A stretch of DNA of 24,160 nucleotides. It comes from Glutinoglossum americanum. Taxonomy: Eukaryota > Ascomycota > Geoglossomycetes > Geoglossales > Geoglossaceae. Every line of letters starts with the position of its first letter. Within the stretch, counting starts at the first letter, position 1. The stretch covers positions 1-24,160 of the forward strand of contig JAGHQL010000262.1 of the NCBI GenBank assembly GCA_020080175.1, in the 5' to 3' direction. Shown piece by piece: positions 1-10,200 of this stretch. A program made the position numbers and the translations under genes. Under the pieces are notes generated by a model. The model did not search any database. It worked only from the letters and a program-made list of their open reading frames with translations, and was not told the DNA's origin.

Positions 1-165
1 TTTTTCTTTTTCTTTTTCCTCTTTTTTTTGCGGTTTTGGGTCTTTTTCTTTTTTTTTGTTTTTTTTCTTTGTTTTTTTTTTTTTTTTTTGGGAGGGGGGG
101 GGGGGGGGGGGGGGGGTGGGTGGATGGGTGGATGGACGGATGGGATGAAGGGAGAGGAAAAAGAA
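1..165. repeat. Low-complexity T-tract, G23 run and GGAT/GGGT repeats
   Basis: The window opens with about 90 bases of almost pure T on the plus strand, followed by a G tract. It has one uninterrupted run of 23 G at 94-116, and then TGGG/TGGA-type repeats to about 150. A separate GAT-rich stretch lies near 216-236. No coding signal is convincing here: the two short open frames are homopolymer artefacts rich in Phe and Gly. The G run could form a quadruplex, and its exact length is likely to be unreliable in any assembly. Confidence 0.85.
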
Positions 166-680
166 AAGAAAGGGAAACATGCTGGATGCTGGGTGCTAGG
201 AAAGACACATGTGCATGATGATGGTGATGATGATGACCCGGATGTATTATAGAAGGGAAAAAAAAAAGAATAGAATATTCCTAGGGTGTGACGAGCTGAA
301 GGTGAAAATTGCCCTGGTTGTTTTTTTTTATATTATTAACCGCTTTCTGTGACTATGGAGCTTATAGCTTATTTCTCTGTCGGTGGTAAGAAAAGCCATG
401 GGAGCGAGTAGGAAAAAGAGGGAAAGGGAGAAAAACCCAAGGGATATAAACACAACATTCCTTTGTTTTACTTTCGCCTAACCTGCCTGCCTTGCCCGGC
501 CCCTAGAACCTCCCCCCCACAACTCCGCTGGAGTTGAAGGGAATTAGAAAATGGAGGGAATAAGGAAAAAAAAAAAAAAAAACTTCTCCCGTAGCGTACA
601 ACTCGACTTGATTCCACGTAATGCTGATGCTATCGACAATGCTCCGCTCCATTCATGCATCCCAAAAGTGCACATCAAAT
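166..680. other. Intergenic, no gene seen
   Basis: This stretch lies downstream of the minus-strand gene that ends at 681 and probably holds its 3' UTR. It contains several A and T homopolymers (for example an A run near 565-581) and no frame that looks coding on either strand. I saw no RNA gene in it. Confidence 0.5.
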
Positions 681-2102
681 CTAGATAAATAACACAATCT
701 CCCCTCTCTCGTTCCTTCTCAGCCTCAAGCTCTTCCACAGCTCCTTTTCCTCCTCCGCCCTGCCCATGCCGATGCCCTGGTCTGCGCGTTCGCGATGATA
801 CCGTTTCAGTGCCTTGTTCATGCTGACGCCCATGGTGCTCTCTGGACCCTTGTTGATAAGGGACGTGAACAGCTCCGCACGCGTTCTGTAGATGACTAGC
901 TGATTTTGCGAGTTTTCTGGTTGCTCGATCATAGGATGGTATTCGATGGCCTTGACTTCCCGGTGGTGTGAACGCTGGCTGTCATCGCGGCGGCGGTGAT
1001 GTCGGTGATGCTTCTTGGTTGGGCGATCATCGGAGGTGGTGGTATGTTGGGTTGATGACGAGGATTTTCTGGTGCTGACTGTTGACGTGCCGGAGGAAAC
1101 CAAAGACAATAACCCTCTGCCCCTGGACACCTTTTGTCTACCTCTGGCCTCAGCCTGTGAGTGACGGGTCCGTTTCAATGGACTTGCTGGAGTTTGTGCG
1201 ACAGGTATATCATCAGGGTAATCGGGTGACGGTGAAGGATATTCCGCACCAGACCGGCTTGACATCATCCTCTCAATGCCACCCGTGAGCCCAGAGTGTA
1301 AAACTGGCGCATCGGTCATCTCTGCGTCTCTTTCGCTGGCGTACGAGGTCCTGATGATAGCTAGGTCGAGATCTCCAGCGTGATATCGTTTCCGTTTCTT
1401 GCCATCTTTGCTCTTGTGCTCACGGCCACGGCTGCCGTCGCGCTGCTTGCTCAGTTCCCTCTCGCGTTTCGGTGCAGGAGTCAAGTAGGCCTGTTGCTGT
1501 GGTTTCTGTGATCGCTGCTGTGGTTTTTGCTGCCTTATCTCTTGGGGGCGGTCCTGGATCTGCGCCTGCGCAGAATAAATAGAGGCGTCATCCCCGTTGC
1601 TGCTTTGGTAACCGTTGTCCCGGCGGTCGCTTTCGTACATTTTGTCTTCGTATTCCTGTAATATCATCACTCCATCCTCTCCGTTCAAGGAGGATACGGC
1701 TGGTCTCCTGTTAGGATCAAAGATAGCTGGTGCGTTCTCGACCATCTTCATTCCCTCCTCGTGATGTTCTTGAGAAGGTGCAAGGGTAACACGCGAGGCA
1801 TTGGGTGTATCTTCCGTCACTAGGAAGTCGAATACGTTTACCGGCGGTAGCGCTAGTGGTTCTGGCCGCTGTGCGAGAACCGCAGGAGCTGCTGGAGGCG
1901 GAGATGGTGCGTGTGGTGGGGCATCGACGATGGCGATAGCGCCGGCGTCAGGGTCCGGCGCATCTTCGACGTAGGCCTTCCGAGGAACGAGAGCTTGACT
2001 GTTATTGCCTTTCTTCTGCGCCTTGGACGCTTTGGAGTTTTTTGATTTTCCGTTTTCCTTGTAGAGGGCGCCTTGGTATTTCTGCGCTTCGCTAACGCAA
2101 CT
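681..2102 (-). CDS. Conserved-looking fungal nuclear protein, function unknown (5' end unresolved)
   Basis: An uninterrupted minus-strand frame runs from 2102 to a TAG at 681-683, giving about 473 residues. No ATG-defined start is obvious inside it. The N-terminal part is Lys/Ser/Pro rich and contains the ordered-looking block VNVFDFLVTEDTPNAS (around 1806-1850). The middle is disordered and Gln/Lys/Arg rich, with a likely nuclear localisation signal (KDGKKRKR). The C-terminus ends in an Arg/Glu-rich, probably helical segment (KALKRYHRERADQG onward). I do not recognise a named domain. The upstream frame is closed by a TAG at 2103-2105. Ten codons before that stop lies an ATG in a strong context (2132-2130) in the same frame. 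Either an upstream exon splices to an acceptor near 2103 (cgtag, with a GCTGAC branch-like site about 20 nt upstream), or the start is 2132 and the TAG is a disabling change or error. The frame and reading direction are well supported; the start is not. Confidence 0.68.
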   Translation of the reverse strand, partial: SCVSEAQKYQGALYKENGKSKNSKASKAQKKGNNSQALVPRKAYVEDAPDPDAGAIAIVDAPPHAPSPPPAAPAVLAQRPEPLALPPVNVFDFLVTEDTPNASRVTLAPSQEHHEEGMKMVENAPAIFDPNRRPAVSSLNGEDGVMILQEYEDKMYESDRRDNGYQSSNGDDASIYSAQAQIQDRPQEIRQQKPQQRSQKPQQQAYLTPAPKRERELSKQRDGSRGREHKSKDGKKRKRYHAGDLDLAIIRTSYASERDAEMTDAPVLHSGLTGGIERMMSSRSGAEYPSPSPDYPDDIPVAQTPASPLKRTRHSQAEARGRQKVSRGRGLLSLVSSGTSTVSTRKSSSSTQHTTTSDDRPTKKHHRHHRRRDDSQRSHHREVKAIEYHPMIEQPENSQNQLVIYRTRAELFTSLINKGPESTMGVSMNKALKRYHRERADQGIGMGRAEEEKELWKSLRLRRNERGEIVLFI

Positions 2103-2132
2103 CTACGTGACGAGTGAAATGCTGTCAGCCAT

Positions 2133-3675
2133 GGGATTGGTGTGTCGACCACGCCAATGATATAGAAATCCGCTACTTGATGGGCAACAAACAAAATAAT
2201 ATATACGACTGGAGCGGTGAACCGCGTAACGACCACGCACAATGTACGATGGACGTGAACACCGCGTCGCAGAACGAGAATATCGAGAAAGAAAGGTGGC
2301 GAGGAGATCAAGAGAGGATCGAGGAGAGATCAAAATAAGAAAAGGGAACGCACTGTGTGGGCTCTATACTCCATGCCTTGAAAATGTACCATGCAATCCA
2401 AACATGTAAAAGACGCGCCTCTACAGCGATTTCGGTGAGGATCAAGCTTCTTCTTCGTGAGGACGTCGCCGCAGTTCTTTATATTACGCGCCGTCAGTAA
2501 AAATGTTGGAGGACTTGGCTCTGCGAGGAGGAGGGGGGTTGTGGGTGCTAGTGTACCTCGCAGGAAAAGGATACCATGATCCCACAAAAGCAAAAGGCGC
2601 GCGCGAATCTACGGTGCGAAAGTGCAGATGACTTGTAGCAAGAAGTAAAAAGCAGGAGAGGCAGGCCGGAAGGGTGGAACTAAGTAGAGTCTCAGTGCGG
2701 AGGACGGATCTGAATTTCGGAGTTCGTGGGGTCGGAAGGGGTTTGCGGGTTTCACAGTTAGGCCGCGAGGTTTAAAGGTGTTGACAAGCTCCGTCTCAGG
2801 AATTCCCAGGAGTGGAGTGTGAGCTTATTTTAGCTGGGGGGGGCTTAAGGGTTTAGGGCGCCTTGAACCAGCATGGGCCGTAGTGGTGGTGTCACGTTAT
2901 CTTGGCGTGTTTGATTGGAGGCTGTGCCACAAGGAGCGGGAAGAGCTGCGGGCCTTCACCAGCAACCAACTCTGCCCTACTTTCCACCGTCTGTCGAGAC
3001 GGTTACGGCATGCGTCTACTTTTGGAAAGAGCAAAAGCAAAGACGTGAACAGGGCGCAAGAGGTGCGTCGGGACTTAGCGAGTCTACAACTAATGTATGC
3101 GGTGCGCGCAGTTCTCCGCAAGTAGCAGGATTGATCATTTCTATTTCCTTCGATTGATCACGGAGGGGTCCATGGATCAACGCCTTCGCAATTCGCCCTT
3201 GCCAGCTGACACACCCTGCCCCTTTCACCCATGTCCTTAATGCACTTATGGCAGACGTCTGTTATATACCACCCCCCCGCTGAACCGTGTCTTATTAGAT
3301 CCCACCTTTCAGCGCCACAATATTAGGTTGGCTGCTTTGATCAATAGAAATCAAGTTCGGGAAGTGCGGGAAACGGAGGACCTCCGCCCGAAAGCTCCCC
3401 CGAAAATTCTGAGACATATGTGTCTATCTCGGACGCGTTCTTATCGTCTCATTCGTCCTGCTCTACGACTGCCATTGTTTGCTCATCCACCTCGTGTCCA
3501 CCTATGGTATTGGAGTTAGAGTTAGCCGCCACACCCACTTTATGTAATCAATCATGCACCCCCGCCGGACGAGGATATCCAAGGGGACCCGAGGAAACGA
3601 AACAGGACCGCTCCTGGAAACGTGGTCTAGAAAGCTGGCCGGACAATTCTAAACTGAACTAAACCGGCATCACAC
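2133..3675. other. Long intergenic stretch, no supported gene
   Basis: About 1.5 kb lies between the 5' side of the 681-2102 gene and the 3' end of ERV2. Several frames of 60-90 codons exist on both strands. None shows a recognisable motif, and their codon content does not resemble the neighbouring genes. The best of them, plus strand 2883-3125, has a basic, Ser-containing stretch but no homology I can name. It is left unannotated. The stretch should contain the promoter of the minus-strand gene on its left and the 3' UTR of ERV2 on its right. Confidence 0.5.
2200..2205 (-). promoter_or_regulatory. Possible TATA box
   Basis: TATATA lies 68 nt upstream of the minus-strand ATG at 2132. The position suits a core promoter for the 681-2102 gene if translation begins at 2132. 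Such short AT motifs occur by chance, so this is weak evidence taken alone. Confidence 0.25.
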
Positions 3676-4481
3676 TCACCCCTCTCGTTCCAACTTCATT
3701 CTTACACTTCCTCCGTCCTCTGTCGGTTTCGCTGTTCTCTGCACGGCTATTTTCGAATCCCCTGAGCTGCCAGCTATTGCCACTCCACCCTCTTCGCCGT
3801 CATTTGAACCCTCCCCTTCATCGGCGCATCCACACTTGTAGAATTCACCGATTTTCGAACAGTCAAATACCGGCTTCTGCAGGGACTTGTTGACGATATT
3901 GTGCACATGGCATGCCCATGCGGCAGCAGAAGAGCGGGAGGACGTCTGTGGCGGGTATCGGGCGAGGATCTTGCGGAAGTGTCCAGCACATTCACCGCTG
4001 CAGAGCCGTTAGCCTAGTAGACCATACCTGCAGACAATCGGTGTGCATGTGTGCTTGCCATGGGTATAGTCGCGCAAAAAGGTGTACGTATGCTTCCAAG
4101 GCCGTACTCTCATCTGTAGTCGGCTTGTCTGGGAATCGGGCCATTATGGTGTGGAAAAGTTTCCATGCAGCACGTCCTAGCTCTGCCCTGCAGAGACCAA
4201 ACCAGAGTATCTGTCAGCTTAGGCGTCTTCGGGTATTTCCAACACAACTAGTAGGATTTCAGGAGCTACCACTGCCTGAGAACATCGTACTTTTGAGTCT
4301 CATTCCCCAACGTTGGCATTATGACCTCTCCATGCAACGTAGACTGTGATGCATCCACATGGTGTATCGGCGTGTCAGAATTCTCTGGGTTCGATGGTAG
4401 CGATCTGAGTAAGAGGAAAATAAACGTGAGGGTGACTGCAACGATCGCGAGAGCACGACGATGTAGTTGGACCGGCATCAT
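3676..4481 (-). CDS. ERV2: ERV2-type FAD-linked sulfhydryl oxidase (ER lumen)
   Basis: Exons are 4481-4291, 4187-4059 and 3997-3676, giving 213 residues in a consistent phase. The enzyme makes disulfide bonds in the ER, passing electrons from thiols through FAD to oxygen. A short basic N-terminus and one membrane anchor (about residues 10-25) are followed by HGEVIMPTLGNET and the ALR/Erv fold: LGRAAWKLFHTIMARFPDKP, then YPCGEC with the redox pair C107/C110. Next come the FAD-site motif CHVHNIVN (C136, paired 17 residues on with C153 in FDC) and the C-terminal shuttle motif KCGC (C162/C164) typical of Erv2. An acidic, low-complexity tail follows. ATG-ATG at 4481/4478 opens the frame and no upstream in-frame ATG exists. 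Intron 1 (4290-4188) is GT-AG. Intron 2 (4058-3998, 61 nt) begins GCAAGC and is a GC-AG intron that splits the codon for C107. The gene is divergent from the aminotransferase at 4870. Confidence 0.95.
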
Positions 4482-4869
4482 TGCGACCAAGTTGAGCAAG
4501 CTAACTGCAAACGTAAAGAGTGGGTCGTAAAGAATGTGTACATGTGTATGTAGATACAAGTAAATAGTCTAAAGCAAGGAGACAGAATGGTGATCTATAT
4601 TGTATGCAGGAACTGTTGTTACCAGTTCATAAGTCCAGGAGGCGATTCTTTTGAGGAATGGCCACGGTTGAAAGTGCCTAAGCTTGCATATGCAGTCAGG
4701 GCGCCCAGCCGATTTGCTCGGCGCCGATTCCGCCGATTCCCGCACTCACCGCCGTGTCAGCATCAACATCAGCGACCATTCGCGCGCACAAAGAAATAAA
4801 CCACCCATTTTTCTTCGCTGTGATTTCCTCTACATCTTGCCTACGACACCGCCAAACCAGAGACCTAAA
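4482..4869. promoter_or_regulatory. Divergent promoter region between ERV2 and the aminotransferase
   Basis: A spacer of 388 bp separates two head-to-head start codons, so it must hold both promoters and both 5' leaders. The right half, before 4870, is CA-rich and pyrimidine-rich, as is common near fungal transcription starts. I found no specific operator that I would defend. Confidence 0.55.
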
Positions 4870-6322
4870 ATGCCGTTTCCTCCACCACCAGTAGATACGA
4901 TTGGTACGCACTTGTCCTTTGTTGGCATTGCCGGCATCGGCATGGCGACGAATAAAAACATCTAGAGGGGGGAAATGACTGATACGTGCGTGGCTATGAT
5001 ACAGACTGGAGCGATGTTGGCTTCAGGGTACGAGAAGGTCAGTGAGAGGAGAACTCATCAGGGTCATATGAAGTATTAATTTTTCTGTGAAATTGTCTGC
5101 TAATGCTCCCAATTCTCCAGTCAATGGCCATATCGAGTCCCACTATAGCGTGAAGACTGGGAAATGGTCCGAGCCTGAATTTATCAAAGATCCATACCTA
5201 CGAATCCACGGTCTTGCGCCTGGTCTGAATTATGGTAATTCCTGCTTTACTCATGTGCCCTCACAAAGGTCATACAATCCGCTGACATCCGCTCCGAAAA
5301 CAGGTCAACAAGCCTACGAGGGGCTGAAGGGTGAGCCCATACGCCTCCTCAGCTTCCCTAATTCATGAGTAATGACATGCCTAGCCTTCCGCGACCCCTC
5401 TGGTCAAATCCAAATATTCCGACCTTCCCAAAATGCCGCTCGAATGGCTCACTCCGCATCCTTCATATCCATACCACCAGTCCCGACACCGCATTTCCTT
5501 CGCTGCGTCCATCTCGCCGTCTCCTTAAACGCTGCCTACGTCCCCCCCCACAAAACCAGTGCGGCGCTCTACATACGCCCCCTAATCTTCGGCTCTAGCG
5601 CTCAGCTCGGCCTTAACCCACCAGAAGAATACACTTTTTGCGTGTATGTGATCCCGACGGGAGTCTACCACGGCACCCACCCTGTTGACGCCTTGATCCT
5701 CGAGTCTTTCGACCGCGCAGCTCCGGAAGGGACAGGCTCTGCAAAGGTGGGTGGGAATTATGCGCCTGTGTTGCGGTGGAGTGAGAAAGCGAGGAAAGAG
5801 GGTTATGGGATTACCTTGCATCTCGATAGCAAGACGCGCAGCGTCATCGACGAGTTCTCAACCTCGGGCTTCATAGGTATCAAACAAGACTCCGCGGGTA
5901 ATTACACAGTCGTCGTCCCGGACTGCAAAAGCGCCATCAAGAGCGTAACTAGCGACTCCTGCGTCCAGCTCGCAAAATCCTTCGGCTGGCCCGTCGAAGT
6001 CCGACCGATCCCCTACACCGACCTCCCAACCTTCACCGAAGTCCTCGCGGCCGGCACGGCGGCCGCACTCGTACCCATAAAATCCATCACGCACGCCTCT
6101 CGCGGGGACAAATTCGTCTATGCCGCCAACGACGAGCCCGGCCCCTGCTGCGTCAGGCTCCTGACCGCGCTAAAGGGTATACAGCTCGGGAAGGTGGAAG
6201 ATTCTTTTGGGTGGTGCGAGAGGGTTGGGGAACCGGCGGTGTATGGGATGGATGGCGCTGTGGCGAATGGGAATGGGGGGAATGGAAATGGGCTCGAAGG
6301 GAATGTGGATAGGCTGCCGTGA
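4870..6322 (+). CDS. Branched-chain amino-acid aminotransferase family (class IV PLP enzyme)
   Basis: Exons are 4870-4903, 5005-5037, 5121-5234, 5304-5330 and 5385-6322, giving 381 residues. All four introns are GT-AG and phase 1. The predicted start, MPFPPPPVDTI then DWSDVGFRVREVNGHIE, is typical of ascomycete branched-chain aminotransferase-like proteins. So are the following blocks HGLAPGLNYGQQAYEGLKAF and YIRPLIFG. The Schiff-base lysine is K190 in the motif SAKVGGNYAP. The family transfers the amino group between branched-chain amino acids and 2-oxoglutarate using pyridoxal phosphate. There is no obvious mitochondrial targeting peptide, so a cytosolic enzyme is likely (inference). Some relatives serve secondary-metabolite clusters, but no biosynthetic neighbours are seen here. 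The C-terminus ends in a Gly/Asn-rich tail. Two internal exons are very small (33 and 27 nt). The exact substrate cannot be told from sequence. Confidence 0.93.
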
Positions 6323-7269
6323 TATAGGGGTTAGAGGTCTGGACACGCTGTTGGCTTGACCGGGGGATTTTTTTCCACGGTTGAAATGGTGGTCTCGTTT
6401 TCACCAAGAGAGGCGAGAGCGGCTGTTCCACTTGGGGGCCTTCATAAAGTGTCCTGACCCTATAGTGTTTTTTGCTACATTGTAGATTTCTCCCTTGATT
6501 TCGTCCGAAACTTTCATTCCTTTAGACAAGCCTCACTCGCACGACACGTAGCTCACTCTTTCGCGAAAAAAAGGCGTTCCGGCTGTGACCCAAAAGGGGG
6601 TTCACGTTCATCCAAGGGAGACGTAAGGCGACAAACACACTCTAGAATAGAACCCTTATTGTCTCATCATGAATTGTATTCTCTCTGCTTGATTTCTCGG
6701 AAAAAAAGAAGAGAAAAATACACACGAGTGTTATAGGTGCATGCATACGCTATGATGGGAATCCGCAAGTACATACGCATGGGAAAGAGGCAGGAAATGT
6801 CCAGAAGGCTAGACTAGGGGGTCACTCTTGTGTGCGCACTCGTGATATCTGAAACGGAACAAAAAATGTATGGTATCCCTCGATAGAGGGTAGAAAAATT
6901 CCGTGTAACTATGAAGAACAGAACTAGAAAACTAGGCGAAGAACATACCTCTTCGTAATCTACCTAAGTGAGCAACCTAGGGTGATTAAAAAAAGGTCTG
7001 TGCTCGCGCGTGAGTATAGAGTGGGTGAAAAGGTAATCTGAACCCTTGTGTTCTTTCATTCTGAATAGTTCTTTTGGAAGGGTCTCGAAGAGTAGTAGTA
7101 GGCAGTGAGGGTGAGGGCTTCTCAGAGGAAAGCGCGTCGTTTAACTACAAAAAAACCGCCAGAATTAACAAACCGAATTTCCAACCCCATATGTTTTGGA
7201 CGCAGGGGAGAAAAGGGGGGAAGGAAGGGAAACAAGATCGTAGGGGGAGGGAATAAAGCCCAGCGATTT
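6323..7269. other. Convergent intergenic region, no gene seen
   Basis: About 0.95 kb lies between two converging genes and should contain both 3' UTRs and polyadenylation regions. It includes several A-rich tracts (near 6700-6720 and 6986-6993). Short open frames at its right end are Lys/Gly-rich and show no family signature. I looked for tRNA and snRNA signatures by eye and found none. Confidence 0.5.
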
Positions 7270-10200
7270 TCAGTCAGCAGCGCCTTGACTGCTTCTCCAA
7301 TACAACATACCAGATATTAGGCCCTTGAGTCCACGCGCGACTTTGTTATTGGGTTCGCTGTTGCCTGCTCGACGGTCTTTGGGAAGCCCGTTGTCATCAC
7401 CATTGTCATCGTTAGAAGACGATTCACCGCTTGAGGAACCTGAATCCTCTGGTAGCGCCACTGGCGTAGGTCTATTCCCCCCCCGTGAGCCGTTTCGAGG
7501 AAGTGACTGGTGAGACCTAGGTGTTTTCTGGATATTTTGAGCATTATGGTCGAAGCTCTGGGATCCGAGTTGAGATAGGCTTGGAAAGGAGTTGAGACTT
7601 GGTTTAGCCTGCGAAGAGCTTCCGGCCAATGGAGATCGTATGCTGGAGGGCTTTCCACGGGTCCTTGTTGAATGCTGAGCGCTCTGCGGGAGGGCGCTAT
7701 TTAGGAGATTCGCTGCTTCTTTGCTTCCTGAGGATATATCTGAAATTGCTTCATCGTCGTTACCGCTGATTTTCTTGGCAGCCCGTGATGAGGGCCGCGA
7801 GGAGCTCTGTAGCGAAGTAGATACATCATCCTCGGTATCTTCATCATCCGAACTTGCTTCTCCAGTAGAATCGGATCGTGACCTAGAATGAGTTGGCGAA
7901 GAAGACCCTGAGCGGGAAGAGGGTGAAGATTCTGACTGGGGTGAGCGGGAAGCAGATACAGAATCATAACTGGAGGATTCGGATGGAGTATGAGTGACAA
8001 AGCGGACTGGTGAACGTGTTGGGGATGAAATGCGGGGTTGACCTCTGGATGGAGGCTCTGGATGTGGTCGTGATTGGGATTCGGAGGTTGCCGTCCCAGG
8101 CTCAGGCAAGACACCTTCCTTATCATCTGCTTTTGCTGTTGAGGCTGCCGCGTAGCCGATCCGCTTTGCGGTAGCTAGCACAACAGAGTTTTCATTGCCG
8201 GAGTCTGTATCCGAATGGTAGGATGAGCCAGAGTCACTCTCCGAAGATATAACGATCTCTTGTATGGCAGATTCAGGTTTCGGGGCTGACTTTGGGACAG
8301 GGTTTTGGGCAGGTTTTCCATCCGTTGCCTTCCCCTTGGTACTGCTCTGTCTTAGATTCGAACTAGTTCGAGCCTTAGGAGTTTGGTTATTGCTGCTGGG
8401 CGGAGATTTTCCTTTAGGCCTTGGGGAGGCGGAAACAGGCTGCTGTGCAGGGACTGGTGCGGGTGACGCCAGGCTGTCAGGGCCCATACCTGGGGGGTAG
8501 ACCTTTGTTACCTTTCTCGGCACCTGCAATAGTGCCGGATTGGGCGTAAGCGCCGGTGCTGGGTCAACTAACTTCGGGGACGAAGACATGGGGTTCGAGG
8601 CAGGCTGAGGGGATTCATCAATTTGAAAGGAAACAGAACGCCTCATTGACGCCCCTTGCTCGGAAGAGATGGACATTTGCGGATCTAGACCTGCATCTCT
8701 GACGGGAGCCTTTGGCACGCTGCCAGAACCATATCCATTCAGCAAAGCGTCCTTAGAAGTAACTGCTCGAGGGAACAAGGGAGTCGTCGACATTCGCCTT
8801 CCTCCTTTTAGCTTTCCATTTCTTGTAGATTCTGTCGCTGTGGACACTACCCGCTCCACCATCTTTCCTTTCTCGCCTGATCCCGCTTGTTCCACTGCCG
8901 TCCCGGCGGGATCCCTAACAGTCATTTCTTCTTTCGTATTAGCTAGCATCTTGACCTCAGTTTCTTTTATATTTTTCTCTGCCTTCTCTGCGGTTTCCTT
9001 GACAGTCTTTTCTTGTTTCTTTTTAGCTAGCCTCTTAGTCCCGACCTCCTTTTCGGTCTTCCCGGCCTTCTCAGTGGCTTCCCCGAGAGCCTTTTCCTCT
9101 TTCTTTTTAGCTAACCTCTTGGCCTCGGCCTCCTTTTCAACCTTCTCAGCCTTTAAAGCCTTCGCTTGAGCTATCCTCTGGGCCTGCTCTTTTCGCTCTT
9201 GGCTCTGCCGTTCTTTTCCTAGTCGCTTCTCCTCTCTCTTCACCCTCTCTAAGCGAGCGGCCTCCTCCTTATCCTTTACCCCCTTCTCGCGTAGATCCTC
9301 TTTCTCTTTACGTTTCCTAGCATCGGCTTCTTTTTGGCGCCTCTCAGTAATCTCTTGTGCCTTCCTATCTTCCTCCTCTTTACGTTTCTTGTCATCCGCT
9401 TCCTTTTGGCTTCCCCCACCAATCTCTCGCGCCCTCCTGTCTTCCTCATCATTGCGCTTCTTGTCGTCTGCTTCCTTTTGATGCCTCTCATTAGTTTCTC
9501 GTGCCCTCCTGTCTTCCTCCTCTTTCCGCCGGCTTTCCTCGGCTTGTTGTCTTACTCTTTCATCCGCTCTACGCTGGTTCTCTTTACCTTCCCTCTGCTT
9601 TTGCTGCTTTATTCGCTCCATATTTTTCTGTGTGTTTGCCTCCGCTTCATTTTCTAGTCGTTCTCGTTCAGCTTCCGCCAGGGCTTTCTTTCCCTCCTCC
9701 TCCATTGCTTTTACCCTCGAATCTCTCTGTATTTGCTCTTTCGTCGACCACTCATTTGCTTTGTTTCCCTTATCTCTCTCATTCGGTGTGTGATTAGAGC
9801 TACTACCGTTCTCGGGATTCCGCTTGCCTTGTGCATGGGACTGACTACAGAACCCTTCATGGTCACGCAGCCATTTCACTTCTGAAGGAGAAATGGATTT
9901 CCGCTCGTGTCGCTTTGTGGCGACGCTTGCTCTGCCAGGACTGCGTTTGTTTTTTCCGTTGCCCGATGTTTTTGGCCGGGGAGACTGACCATTCATAATC
10001 GACGTAAAAGAGTTATGCCTCTTCGCACGTTTTGCTGGTCGCCAGAGACTTGGGGAGCCCTCTTCGTCAGTCTCAATGGCATCATATACACCCGGGGACC
10101 CTTCGGTAGAGCCCGTTGACCGGCTAGAAGACTTAAACATTGATGGGTTTGGCCGCTTCAGTTTGTTTGACGAATGTGCCTCTATGGGGGCGGAAATCCC

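Noticed and set aside
2883-3125. Plus-strand frame of about 80 codons, basic and Ser-containing, vaguely like a mitochondrial presequence
   Set aside because: No known motif, no clear start context or splice continuation, and opposite-strand frames of similar size cover the same bases.
3328-3662. Short plus-strand frames upstream of the ERV2 3' end
   Set aside because: Low-complexity Ser/Thr/Pro content, no splice or family support.
8669-9797. Long plus-strand frames opposite the Dnt1-like gene (Phe/Leu/Ser-rich, seemingly hydrophobic)
   Set aside because: They are reverse-strand shadows of the Lys/Glu-rich coding repeats: AAG/GAG codons read backwards give CTT/CTC.
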